NCBI GenBank assembly: GCA_052143575.1
Contig: JBKQSP010000055.1
Span: 5,900-69,899 of the forward strand
Direction: 5' to 3'
Length of the DNA: 64,000 nucleotides
Source: JAKACA01 sp052143575
GTDB lineage: Bacteria > Actinomycetota > Acidimicrobiia > Acidimicrobiales > Bog-793
A program made the translations under genes and the position numbers. Every line of letters starts with the position of its first letter. Position 1 is the stretch's first letter. Shown piece after piece: positions 41,165 through 49,981 of the stretch. Under the pieces are notes generated by a model, which had not been told where the DNA came from, ran no database searches, and saw only the letters and a list, made by a program, of their open reading frames with translations.

Positions 41165-43251
41165 CAGTACCACCCCACAGCAGTCAGGAAGAGATCGATG
41201 AGCTTGATGAAGATGAACGGGACGATGATGCCGCCGACGCCGTAGATCCAGATGTTGCGGCGCAGCAGCTGAGCAGCTCCCACCGGCCGGAACTTGACGC
41301 CCCGGAGGGCGAGCGGGATGAGGGCGACGATCACGAGGGCGTTGAAGATGACGGCGGAGAGGACGGCGCTCGTGGCCGAGTGAAGCTTCATGATGTTGAG
41401 CGCCTCGAGCTGTGGGTAGGTCGTCACGAACAACGCCGGGATGATGGCGAAGTACTTGGCGACGTCGTTGGCAATCGAGAAGGTCGTGAGCGCACCACGG
41501 GTGATGAGCAACTGCTTTCCGATCTCGACGATGTCGAGCAGCTTGGTCGGGTTCGAGTCGAGGTCGACCATGTTGCCGGCTTCCTTGGCCGCCGTCGTGC
41601 CCGTGTTCATGGCGACGCCGACGTCGGCCTGGGCGAGGGCGGGGGCGTCGTTCGTGCCGTCTCCGGTCATGGCGACGAGCTTGCCGCCCTCCTGCTCGGC
41701 CTTGATGAGCGCCAGCTTGTTCTCCGGCGTCGCCTCGGCGAGGTAGTCGTCGACGCCGGCCTCCTGGGCGATGGCGGCGGCCGTGAGGGGGTTGTCGCCC
41801 GTGATCATGACGGTGCGGATCCCCATGGCACGCATCTCGACGAAGCGCTCACGGATGCCCTGCTTCACGACGTCCTTCAGCTCGATGACGCCGAGCACCT
41901 TCGGCCCGTCGGCGACGACGAGGGGGGTCGAGCCGGCCCGCGAGATGCGCTCGACGATGGGGTCGAGGTCGCTCGGAATGCTGCCGCCGAGCTCGCTCAC
42001 CCAGCGCTTGACGGCGTCGGCGGCGCCCTTTCGCACCTGACGGTGATCCATGTCGAGCCCGGACATGCGGGTGACGGCCGAGAAGGGGATGAAGGTGTGC
42101 TCGCTCCCCATGTCGCGCTGGCGGATCTGGAAGCGCTCCTTTGCCAGCACGACGATCGAGCGCCCTTCCGGCGTCTCGTCGGCGAGAGAGGCGAGCTGGG
42201 CAGCATCGGCCACGGCTTCTTCCTGCTGTCCCCCGACGGGAAAGAAGTCGGACGCCATGCGGTTGCCGAGGGTGATGGTGCCGGTCTTGTCGAGCAGCAG
42301 CGTCTGGGTGTCGCCGGCCGCCTCGACGGCGCGGCCGGACATCGCCAGCACGTTGCGCTGCACGAGGCGGTCCATGCCGGCGATGCCGATCGCCGACAGC
42401 AGCGCACCGATCGTGGTCGGGATGAGGCAGACGAGGAGGGCGACGAGGACGACGACCGACACCGTGGCGCCGGCGTAGTGCCCGAAGGGCTGGAGCGCCA
42501 CCACGACCGGAAGGAAGATGATGGTGAGGGCAGCCAGCAGGATCGTCAGGGCGATCTCGTTCGGCGTCCTCTGCCGGTTGGCGCCTTCGACGAGGGTGAT
42601 CATGCGGTCGAGGAACGTTTCACCTGGATCGGCCGAGATGCGCACGACGATGCGGTCGGAGAGCACCTTCGTACCTCCGGTCACCGCCGAGCGGTCGCCG
42701 CCCGACTCCCGGATGACCGGCGCCGACTCGCCCGTGATGGCGGACTCGTCGACCGAGGCGATGCCCTCGATGATCTCGCCGTCGGAGGGGATGAGGTCCA
42801 GGGCCTCGCAGACGACGACGTCGCCCTTGCGGAGCGAAGCCGCCGGCACCCGCTCCTCGACGCCGTCGGCGCTCAGGAGGCGTGCCTCGGTGTCCGAGCG
42901 CATTCTGCGCAACGTGTCGGCCTGGGCCTTGCCCCGGCCCTCGGCGATGGCCTCGGCGAAGTTGGCGAAGATCACCGTCAGGAACAGCCAGATCGTGATG
43001 CTCCAGTCGAAGAGCCCTGGGTGGGCGAGCGACTCGGCAAGAGTGACGATGGTGCCGATGAGCACCACGAACATGACCGGGTTCCTTACCTGTACCCGGG
43101 GGTGCAGCTTCTTGAAGGAGTCGACGAGAGCCGGCCGGAGGACCTCGCCCTCGAACAAACCTCGAGCGCGCGTGACGCCTCTTGGCTGTGGAGTGCTCGG
43201 CCTCGGTCCGGGCTCGCTCATTCGCGTCTCCGTCACCGGGGCGCCCGCCAC
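41164..43251 (-). CDS. kdpB: Potassium-transporting P-type ATPase subunit B
   Basis: KdpB is the ATP-hydrolysing subunit. It has 695 residues with the phosphorylation site DKTGTITLGNR near residue 320, the actuator loop TGESAPV, and the hinge VAMTGDGTNDAPALAQADVGVAM. About seven membrane helices are seen. The first 40 residues are Pro/Arg-rich and longer than in E. coli. The GTG start shares one base with the kdpA stop (TAGTG). All catalytic residues are kept. Confidence 0.97.
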   Translation of the reverse strand: MAGAPVTETRMSEPGPRPSTPQPRGVTRARGLFEGEVLRPALVDSFKKLHPRVQVRNPVMFVVLIGTIVTLAESLAHPGLFDWSITIWLFLTVIFANFAEAIAEGRGKAQADTLRRMRSDTEARLLSADGVEERVPAASLRKGDVVVCEALDLIPSDGEIIEGIASVDESAITGESAPVIRESGGDRSAVTGGTKVLSDRIVVRISADPGETFLDRMITLVEGANRQRTPNEIALTILLAALTIIFLPVVVALQPFGHYAGATVSVVVLVALLVCLIPTTIGALLSAIGIAGMDRLVQRNVLAMSGRAVEAAGDTQTLLLDKTGTITLGNRMASDFFPVGGQQEEAVADAAQLASLADETPEGRSIVVLAKERFQIRQRDMGSEHTFIPFSAVTRMSGLDMDHRQVRKGAADAVKRWVSELGGSIPSDLDPIVERISRAGSTPLVVADGPKVLGVIELKDVVKQGIRERFVEMRAMGIRTVMITGDNPLTAAAIAQEAGVDDYLAEATPENKLALIKAEQEGGKLVAMTGDGTNDAPALAQADVGVAMNTGTTAAKEAGNMVDLDSNPTKLLDIVEIGKQLLITRGALTTFSIANDVAKYFAIIPALFVTTYPQLEALNIMKLHSATSAVLSAVIFNALVIVALIPLALRGVKFRPVGAAQLLRRNIWIYGVGGIIVPFIFIKLIDLFLTAVGWY

Positions 43252-44942
43252 TAGAAGAACCTCCCGTGGATGAGCTGCTCGACCACAGGACCGAGCGCGA
43301 CGGCCGGGAAGAAGGTCAGCGCCCCGATGATGATGATGACGCCGACGACGAGCCCGCTGAAGAGCGGCTTGTCGGTGCGGAAAGTGCCGGCGGAGGCGGG
43401 GACGGCCTGTTTGGCAGCCAATCCTCCGGCAAGAGCCAGCGCCGGGACCATGATGGCGAAGCGACCGAGGAGCATGTCGATGCCGCCGAGCACGTTGTAG
43501 AAGGCGGTGTTGCCGGTGAGGCCGGCAAAGGCGGAGCCGTTGTTGTTGGCTTGTGACGTGACGGCGTACAGGATCTCGCTGAAGGCGTGTGGTCCGGCAT
43601 TGAGCGGTCCGGCGCGCCCGGCATGCAGCGAGACGGCGATGGCCGTCAGGATGAGCACGACCATCGGCATGACGAGCGAGGCAAGGCCGGCGAGTTTGAT
43701 CTCGCGGGCTTGGATCTTCTTGCCGAGGTATTCGGGTGTTCGGCCCACCATGAGCCCCCCGAGGAAGACGGCGATGATCGCGTACACGAGGATCGTGTAC
43801 AGCCCGCTGCCGACCCCTCCGGGCGTCACCTCACCGAGCATCATCCCGGTCAGCAAGCCCAAGCCGCCGACCGGCGTGTAGGAGTCATTCGACCCGTCGA
43901 CGCTGCCGGTGGAGGTCTGGGTGGAGACCACGTCGTAGAGCGACGACTGGGCGACCCCGAAGCGAGTCTCCTTTCCTTCCATGTTGCCGCCCGGCTGATG
44001 CGTCACGCCGGCAGTTGCCACCGCCGCGTTGCCGTGGGACTCGGCCGCGGTCGTGAAGCCGACCCACACACCGAAGAGGAGAAACATGGCAGCGAGAAGC
44101 GCGACACCTTGCCGGATGCTGCCGACCATCTTCCCGAAGGTGTAGGTGAGGGCGACCGGGACGATGAGGATGAGGTAGAAGGAGAGGAAGTTCGTGAGGC
44201 CGGTCGGGTTCTCGAACGGGCTCGCCCCGTTGGCGTTCGTATAGCCGCCCCCGTTCGTCCCCAACTGCTTGATGACCTCTTGGGAGCCCATCGGGCCCCG
44301 AGGGATGCACTGCCGGGCGCTGTTCATGACGTCGTGGACGCACACGGGGCCGGCGAAGGTTTGGATCGCCCCTTGCGCCACGAAGATGACGGCAAAGACG
44401 ATGGAGATCGGAAGCAGGATGTAGTACACGCCTCGAATAAGGTCGACCCAGAAGTTGCCGATCGTGCTCGACCCCTTGCGGGCGAACCCGCGCACGAGGG
44501 CGACGGCGACGGCGATGCCGACGGAGGCGCTCACGAAGTTCTGCACGGCGAGCGCCCCCATCTGGGAGAGGTAGGACATGGTCGACTCGCCGGAGTAGTT
44601 CTGCCAGTTCGTGTTCGTGATGAACGACACCGCCGTGTTCCATGACAGCGCCGGTGTCACGGCACCCATGTGCTGGGGGTTGAGCGGGAGGCTCCCCTGC
44701 AGGCGGATCATCCCGTACACGACGAGAATCGCGACACCCGAGTACACGATCATGGCGCCGGCGTACCGCTGCCACGACTGCTCCCGGTCGGGGTCGACGC
44801 CGAGCAGACGGTAGGTGGGCCGTTCCATCCATGCGAGGAAGTGGATGCGGTCCTCGTAGACGGCAGCCATGTAGGAGCCGAGGAAGCGCCAGGCGACAGC
44901 GAGGCCGACGACGAGGGCGATGACGGCCCAGAGAAAGTCCAT
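43251..44942 (-). CDS. kdpA: Potassium-transporting ATPase subunit A
   Basis: KdpA is the K+-selective, channel-like subunit. The 563-residue protein has about ten membrane helices and the four pore loops of the SKT fold, for example NTAVSFITNTNWQNYSGE near residue 105 and QLGTNGGGYTNANGASPFENPTGLTNF (shown here as two parts: QLGTNGGGYTNANG, then SPFENPTGLTNF) near residue 225. It is complete. The ATG at 44942 shares one base with the kdpF stop (TGATG). Confidence 0.97.
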   Translation of the reverse strand: MDFLWAVIALVVGLAVAWRFLGSYMAAVYEDRIHFLAWMERPTYRLLGVDPDREQSWQRYAGAMIVYSGVAILVVYGMIRLQGSLPLNPQHMGAVTPALSWNTAVSFITNTNWQNYSGESTMSYLSQMGALAVQNFVSASVGIAVAVALVRGFARKGSSTIGNFWVDLIRGVYYILLPISIVFAVIFVAQGAIQTFAGPVCVHDVMNSARQCIPRGPMGSQEVIKQLGTNGGGYTNANGASPFENPTGLTNFLSFYLILIVPVALTYTFGKMVGSIRQGVALLAAMFLLFGVWVGFTTAAESHGNAAVATAGVTHQPGGNMEGKETRFGVAQSSLYDVVSTQTSTGSVDGSNDSYTPVGGLGLLTGMMLGEVTPGGVGSGLYTILVYAIIAVFLGGLMVGRTPEYLGKKIQAREIKLAGLASLVMPMVVLILTAIAVSLHAGRAGPLNAGPHAFSEILYAVTSQANNNGSAFAGLTGNTAFYNVLGGIDMLLGRFAIMVPALALAGGLAAKQAVPASAGTFRTDKPLFSGLVVGVIIIIGALTFFPAVALGPVVEQLIHGRFF

Positions 44943-45031
44943 CAGAACCACTCAGCCCGGAACATCGCCACCCCGAGGTAGACGAAGACGAGGAACGAGA
45001 GGGCGAGGAGCACGCCCTGGACGGGACTCAT
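44942..45031 (-). CDS. kdpF: Potassium-transporting ATPase subunit F
   Basis: This 29-residue, single-helix peptide begins MSPVQGVLLALSFLVFVYLG and ends AMFRAEWF, the usual KdpF pattern (short start, one helix, then an aromatic tail). It stabilises the Kdp complex in the membrane. The ATG overlaps the stop of another small membrane ORF (ATGA), and its stop overlaps the kdpA ATG. It is too short for routine gene callers. Confidence 0.9.
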   Translation of the reverse strand: MSPVQGVLLALSFLVFVYLGVAMFRAEWF

Positions 45032-45111
45032 ACGTGCTCCATCGCTTTGACGAGGCCCATCATGAGGACGACGAAGATCACCGTCCCAAGTACTGCAAGG
45101 AAGTCAGCCAT
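45028..45111 (-). CDS. 27-residue membrane peptide at the head of the kdp operon
   Basis: An ATG at 45111 opens 27 codons: MADFLAVLGTVIFVVLMM is one hydrophobic helix and GLVKAMEHV is the tail. It overlaps the kdpF start by four bases (ATGA), which speaks for a real, coupled gene. It is not KdpF itself, which follows. I recall similar unnamed small ORFs before kdpF in other actinobacteria. It may be an added small subunit of the Kdp complex; the role is unknown. Confidence 0.65.
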   Translation of the reverse strand: MADFLAVLGTVIFVVLMMGLVKAMEHV

Positions 45112-45145
45112 AAAGACGAGTATGAGGACCGGGCCGGTAACTGCG

Positions 45146-45183
45146 CGGTGAACAGCCCTCCGGGGCGGTGAAGGAACGGTGAA
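45146..45183 (-). promoter_or_regulatory. Three direct repeats upstream of kdp, candidate KdpE operator
   Basis: TTCACCG occurs three times on the minus strand, at 45183-45177, 45172-45166 and 45152-45146. The starts are 11 and 20 bases apart, which is near one and two helical turns, as for OmpR-type regulators. They lie 35-72 bases before the first kdp ORF. KdpE is the obvious candidate, by inference. Confidence 0.5.
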
Positions 45184-45336
45184 CGCCGTCCGGCACCCTG
45201 GAGCGGCGGACGGTCGGATGGGTGCGCCTTGATCGCCGCGGCTCGGGCCAGTCGAGCCCGGTCGTTGCTCGCAGCCACCCGTAGTGGCCCGAGACGGGTA
45301 GCGTGTCGGGGCCGAGGCCAACACGGAGGTACTGCA

Positions 45337-45585
45337 GTGTCGCAGGGACTCACCGAGAGGGCGAAGGAAGCACTTCGCGAGCCAATGTTGGCCCACATCG
45401 CGTCCCTCGACGCAAAGAGTCGATCCGACATGACTCCCGGCCGGGTCGACGTCGACGATGACGACGTCCTGTTCAACTTTCGCGCTCGCAAGCACCTCGG
45501 GACCGTTCACCCCAACCGTCGGGACGGCGAGCAGCGCGTCAAAGTCCGGATCCGCCCCGAGCGGATCGCGATGCAGCCCCAATAG
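45337..45585 (+). CDS. Small acidic/basic protein of unknown function
   Basis: I do not recognise this 82-residue protein. It starts MSQGLTERAKEALREPMLAH, has an acidic run VDVDDDDVLF, and ends in basic residues. A GTG at 45337 with GGAGG seven bases upstream is the best start. It ends 13 bases before ald, so the two are probably cotranscribed. A TAGCGT at 45299-45304 may be the -10 box. Confidence 0.6.
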   Translation: MSQGLTERAKEALREPMLAHIASLDAKSRSDMTPGRVDVDDDDVLFNFRARKHLGTVHPNRRDGEQRVKVRIRPERIAMQPQ

Positions 45586-45598
45586 GAGGAGCGCGGAG

Positions 45599-46711
45599 AT
45601 GATCATCGGTATCCCAACCGAGGTGAAGACGGCGGAGAACCGCGTCGCCATGACTCCTGACGGCGTGCGAGGACTGACCGCCCTCGGCCACACGGTCCGT
45701 GTGCAGACAGGAGCGGGTGTTGGGTCGTCCTTCTCCGATCCCGATTTCGTCGCCGCCGGCGGCACCATGGTGAGCGCCGAGGACGCCTGGGCGTCCGAGC
45801 TCGTCTGCAAGGTGAAGGAGCCACAGGAGTCCGAGTTCGGGTACCTGCGTGACGACCTCGTGTTGTTCACCTATCTCCACCTCGCCGCCTACCCTGAGGT
45901 CGCCGAGGCGCTCTTCGAGGCGAAGACGACCGGCATCGCTTATGAGACGGTGCAGACGGCTAACGGTGATCTGCCGTTGCTCGCACCCATGAGCGAAGTC
46001 GCCGGGCGGATCGCCACGCAGGTCGGCGCCTCACTGCTCGAGAAGCGCAACGGGACGCGGGGGATCCTGCTCGGAGGCGTGCCCGGTGTCCGCGCCGCCC
46101 GGGTGGTGGTCATAGGGGCCGGCCACGTCGGCTGGAACGCCGCCTGGATCGCCCAGGGCATGGAGGCCGAGGTCCTTCTGCTCGACCGCAACGTCGATCG
46201 GCTCCGCTGGGTCGACCAGATCCACAAGGGCCGCATCATGACCCTTGCTTCGAATCGAGGTTCGATCGAGCGCGCCCTGCTCGAAGCCGACCTCCTCATC
46301 GGGGCCGTACTCGTCGCCGGCGGGCGTGCCCCTGTCGTCGTGAGCGACGACATGGTGGCGATGATGCGGCCGGGATCCGTCATCGTCGACGTCGCCGTCG
46401 ACCAGGGCGGCTGCATCGAGACGACGCACGAGACGACACACGAGGATCCGACCTACTTCGTGCACGGCGTCCTCCACTACGCCGTCGGCAACATGCCGGC
46501 AGCCGTGCCGCACACCTCGACCTATGCCCTCACGAACGCCACGTTGCCCTACGTGCTGGCGCTGGCGGAGCACGGGGTGCCGGGCGCCGTCGCGGGCGAT
46601 CCCGCCCTCCGGGGTGGCGTCAACACGGTGAACGGAGTCTGCGCCAACGCGGCGGTGGCGGAGGCGTTGGGCGTCGAGGCGGGCGACCCGGTGGAGCTGC
46701 TCGGCGGCTGA
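45599..46711 (+). CDS. ald: Alanine dehydrogenase
   Basis: Ald interconverts L-alanine and pyruvate plus ammonia with NAD. The 370-residue protein begins MIIGIPTEVKTAENRVAMTP, has the catalytic Lys in CKVKEPQ and His in LHLAAYP, and the NAD loop VVVIGAGHVGWNAAWIAQGM near residue 168. The C-terminal HTSTYALTNATLPYVL is typical. GGAGGAG about ten bases upstream of the ATG at 45599 sets the start; a longer frame upstream is a shadow of the small gene before it. Confidence 0.95.
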   Translation: MIIGIPTEVKTAENRVAMTPDGVRGLTALGHTVRVQTGAGVGSSFSDPDFVAAGGTMVSAEDAWASELVCKVKEPQESEFGYLRDDLVLFTYLHLAAYPEVAEALFEAKTTGIAYETVQTANGDLPLLAPMSEVAGRIATQVGASLLEKRNGTRGILLGGVPGVRAARVVVIGAGHVGWNAAWIAQGMEAEVLLLDRNVDRLRWVDQIHKGRIMTLASNRGSIERALLEADLLIGAVLVAGGRAPVVVSDDMVAMMRPGSVIVDVAVDQGGCIETTHETTHEDPTYFVHGVLHYAVGNMPAAVPHTSTYALTNATLPYVLALAEHGVPGAVAGDPALRGGVNTVNGVCANAAVAEALGVEAGDPVELLGG

Positions 46712-46732
46712 GACGCCGGCAGCCCTCGTCGG

Positions 46733-48148
46733 TCACGCCCGGATCCAGGCGGCGCCGTCACCGCGAATGAGCCCGAGCTCCTCGAGGCGGTCAATGGCGA
46801 GTGCCACGACCCCGAGGTCGAGCTTCGTCCGCACGCACACGAGGTCGACAAGCGTGGCGGTGTAGTCGACGGCTTCCAGCACGGCGCGCTCGGTCGGGTT
46901 GCAGAGTGCGATCGAGCGGTCGAGGACGGCGCTGCGCTCCGGCGCCCCGCCGGACGCAGCGGCCGTGAGCCGAGCCGCTCGGTGTCCCGGCGCGCCCAGC
47001 TCGGCCTGGGGGGGAGGCGGCGGGCGGCGGTCCCGCCCGTGCCTCCAGGAACGGCTCACGGGCCGTCGCGGGTCTGTTGCGGTGCGCGCCGGCGAGAATG
47101 AGGTGAGCGTGCCATCGTGCTCACAGACCATCGAGAGCTCCGCCAGGACGTCGTAGACGTCGAGGACAACGCCGGCGCCACCTTCTTGGATGATGGCGTT
47201 GGTGCCTTCCGACTGCGGACTGCGCACGGAGCCCGGCACGGCGAGAACAGGAACGCCGCAGGTGTCGGCCGCCAGCACCGTGTGAATGGCGCCTCCCTGC
47301 CGGGAGGACTCGACAACGACGAGCACCTGGCTGAGGGCAGCGATGATGCGATTGCGCAAGGGAAAGCGCCAGCTCTCCGGAGGGGCCCCCGGCGGCGCCT
47401 CCGAGACGACCCCGCCGCGGGCGACGACCTCGTCCCAGAGTCGCAGGTTCTCGCGCGGGTAGACGACGTCGACGCCTCCCCCGACGACGGCAAGGGGGAG
47501 GCTCGGCCGGCTCGTGGCGGCGAGCGCCCCGCGGTGGGCGGCGGCGTCGATGCCGCGGGCGAGGCCCGAGATGACCGCCACACCGCGCTCGGACAGCTCA
47601 CGCCCGAGCTCGGCGGCCACCTCGAGGCCGTAGTGGGTGGCGCGCCTCGTCCCTACGATGCCGACGCAGGGCCCCGCCAGCTGATCGAGGCGTCCACGCA
47701 CGTAGAGCAGCTCGGGCGTCTGCTGGGCCCTCCCGAGGCGGCATGGGTACGCCGCCTCACCGCGACGCACGACACCGATGCCGCCGGCCGATAGCGCCGC
47801 CCACCGCGGCGCCACCGAGGAGCGGCTCACCTCGAGGCGCCAGGCGCGCAGCCACTCCTTGGCGCGCGCCCGTGCTCGCTCCATGGCGCCGAGTGAACCG
47901 GACACACCCCAGCCCACCTCCATGTCGAGCGGTTCGTCGCTCGGCGCCGCCGGCAGCGGGCCGCCCAGCCGGGCAAGACGCTCCACAAGGGCCGCACTAC
48001 CCCCTACGAGCTGCTCGTGAACTTCTCGAGCGCTGCAGCCGTCGAGCAGCACCCGCAGGCGAGCGGGCGTCATGTCGCGCAGTGCCGCCAGCGCCACGGC
48101 GTAGGCGACATCCGGCAGCTCCGCCCGAGTCGGATCGGCGTCGCTCAT
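46733..48148 (-). CDS. dprA: DNA-processing protein DprA
   Basis: DprA loads RecA on incoming single-stranded DNA during natural transformation. The 471-residue protein has an N-terminal SAM-like domain, the Rossmann core (GIVGTRRATHYGLEVAAELG, VISGLARGIDAAAHRGAL, RNRIIAALSQVLVVVE) and a C-terminal winged helix (LCNPTERAVLEAVDYTATLVDLV), with a 60-residue Arg/Pro-rich linker before it. The ATG at 48148 overlaps the comM stop. With comM it hints at competence genes, though no uptake machinery is in the window. Confidence 0.93.
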   Translation of the reverse strand: MSDADPTRAELPDVAYAVALAALRDMTPARLRVLLDGCSAREVHEQLVGGSAALVERLARLGGPLPAAPSDEPLDMEVGWGVSGSLGAMERARARAKEWLRAWRLEVSRSSVAPRWAALSAGGIGVVRRGEAAYPCRLGRAQQTPELLYVRGRLDQLAGPCVGIVGTRRATHYGLEVAAELGRELSERGVAVISGLARGIDAAAHRGALAATSRPSLPLAVVGGGVDVVYPRENLRLWDEVVARGGVVSEAPPGAPPESWRFPLRNRIIAALSQVLVVVESSRQGGAIHTVLAADTCGVPVLAVPGSVRSPQSEGTNAIIQEGGAGVVLDVYDVLAELSMVCEHDGTLTSFSPARTATDPRRPVSRSWRHGRDRRPPPPPQAELGAPGHRAARLTAAASGGAPERSAVLDRSIALCNPTERAVLEAVDYTATLVDLVCVRTKLDLGVVALAIDRLEELGLIRGDGAAWIRA

Positions 48149-49719
48149 GCCACCCACCGCCCGACGAGCGCTCGCCGGCCCGCCCGCAACTCGAGCGCCG
48201 TGGCTGCCGACTCGGCCGACACCGGTCCTTCCATCTGTTGCAGGTCTGCCAGCGTCCTGGCAACCCTGCGGACACGGTCGAGTCCGCGGGCACTGAGCGT
48301 GCTCTGGTTCACGCGGCGCCGCAAGAGCGCCGTCGCCCTCGGGTCGAGTCGTGCGAGCTCGTCGAGCCGGTGTGCAGGAATGGCGGCGTTGCACGTGACG
48401 CCGCGGGCATGTGCCATCGCGCGGGCGGCCGCCACCCGAGCGGCCACGACGGCAGACGACTCCGCTGCTTCGTGCCCGAAGAGGTCGTTCGTGCCGAGGC
48501 GCTCGACGGCGATGTGCAGATCGAAGCGGTCCAACAAAGGCCCCGACAGCCTCCGGGCGTAGCGGTCGAGCTGAGCTTGCGAGCAGCCACACGATTGGCA
48601 GGCGCCGCCTTGGCCGCACGGGCAGGGGTTCATGGCACCGACGAGCAGGAAGCGTGCCGGCAGCGTCACGGTCGCTCGCGCCCGGGCGATGCGGACGACG
48701 CCCTCCTCGAGCGGTTGGCGGAGGGCGTCGAGGACCGCCGTCGGGAACTCGGCCATCTCGTCGAGGAAGAGCACGCCGTTGCTGGCCAAGCTGATCTCGC
48801 CGGGGCGAAGGTACGCCGTGCCTCCACCGAGAAGCGCCACGGCCGAGACGGAGTGGTGAGGCGCCCGAAACGGCGCCTCGCCTCCGAGCGTGCGCTCCGG
48901 CAGCGGCAGCCCGGCTGAGGAATGAACCCGGCACGTCTCGAGAACGGCCGCCCGATCGAGGGGCGGCAAGATGCCGGGAAGGCGGTGAGCCAGCATCGTC
49001 TTGCCGGAGCCGGGCGGACCTGACATGAGGAGGTGGTGGCCTCCGGCGGCTGCCACCTCGACGGCGCGCCGACCGACAACCTGGCCGCGCACCTCCGCCA
49101 GGTCGGGCGCCCGCTCGCCCGTGAGGTCGGCGGCGGTCTCCGAGCCGAGCGGATCAGCACCCGGGCGCAGCAGCCGGCGGCCACGCCCGCTCGCCTCTGG
49201 CGGCTGCGGCCAGGGCGCCCGCCCGCGGATCGCCTCGACGAGCTCACGGAGAGATCGGGCCGTGCGCACGACAGGGCCGCCGACGAGGCGGGCTTCGTGC
49301 ACGCCGCTCCAGGGCACGACGACGGCTTCGGTGGCGACGGCTGCCACGACAGGCAGCACGCCCGGCACGGATCGCAACGTGCCGTCCAGCCCGAGCTCGC
49401 CCACGAAGGCACACCCGGCAACGGCCGCCGCCTCGATCTCTCCGCTCGCCACGAGCAGACCGACGGCGATCGCCAGGTCGAGGCCGGCGCCCGCCTTCCG
49501 GACGCCGGAGGGAGCGAGGTTCACGGTCACGCGACGCGTCGGCCACGGCAGGCCGCTCGACAAGAGGGCGGCGCGCACGCGGTCACGCGCCTCGCGGCAG
49601 GCGGCGTCGGGCAGCCCGACGATCGTGAAGCCGGGCAAGCCGTTGGACACGTGCACCTCGACGAGGATCTTGCGACCCTCTACTCCGAGCAAGGTTGCGG
49701 ATGGGACAGCGGCGATCAC
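48145..49719 (-). CDS. comM: ComM/YifB-type Mg-chelatase-like AAA ATPase
   Basis: ComM is a hexameric helicase that promotes branch migration during transformation. The 524-residue protein has the N-terminal S5/Lon-like domain (VHVSNGLPGFTIVGLPDAA), Walker A SGPPGSGKTMLAHRLP near residue 230, FRAPHHSVS, Walker B GVLFLDEMAEF, a Cys-rich loop (PCPCGQGGACQSCGCS), and the sensor/lid RVNQSTLSARGLDRV. The GTG at 49719 has GGAGGG nine bases upstream. It is cotranslated with dprA. Confidence 0.94.
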   Translation of the reverse strand: MIAAVPSATLLGVEGRKILVEVHVSNGLPGFTIVGLPDAACREARDRVRAALLSSGLPWPTRRVTVNLAPSGVRKAGAGLDLAIAVGLLVASGEIEAAAVAGCAFVGELGLDGTLRSVPGVLPVVAAVATEAVVVPWSGVHEARLVGGPVVRTARSLRELVEAIRGRAPWPQPPEASGRGRRLLRPGADPLGSETAADLTGERAPDLAEVRGQVVGRRAVEVAAAGGHHLLMSGPPGSGKTMLAHRLPGILPPLDRAAVLETCRVHSSAGLPLPERTLGGEAPFRAPHHSVSAVALLGGGTAYLRPGEISLASNGVLFLDEMAEFPTAVLDALRQPLEEGVVRIARARATVTLPARFLLVGAMNPCPCGQGGACQSCGCSQAQLDRYARRLSGPLLDRFDLHIAVERLGTNDLFGHEAAESSAVVAARVAAARAMAHARGVTCNAAIPAHRLDELARLDPRATALLRRRVNQSTLSARGLDRVRRVARTLADLQQMEGPVSAESAATALELRAGRRALVGRWVA

Positions 49720-49981
49720 GTGAAGGCTCCCTCCAGGGCGTGACGGTGCTCTCGGGAGGGTCTATATGGCCCGGCGAGCCGGATCAGTGACCGCTCGATC
49801 TCCGAGCACCATACGCGGAGGCTGTGTCACCGCCGCCACGAGATGAGCCATCGACGGACCGAACGGCCGCCGTGACGGCTCGCGCCGGCGCCAGGTGGAC
49901 GGCGACGCGCCGCAACGGCCCAGGGAGACCGCTCTCTGGGAGGGCCGCCCTTAGGCCGTCAACACCGCAGAGGCGGCGGGC
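49720..49981. other. Intergenic region
   Basis: This region separates the end of the secreted protein gene from comM. It holds the comM ribosome-binding site and a CATATAGACC-like box about 45 bases upstream of comM. I see no gene or RNA that I can name. Confidence 0.4.
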
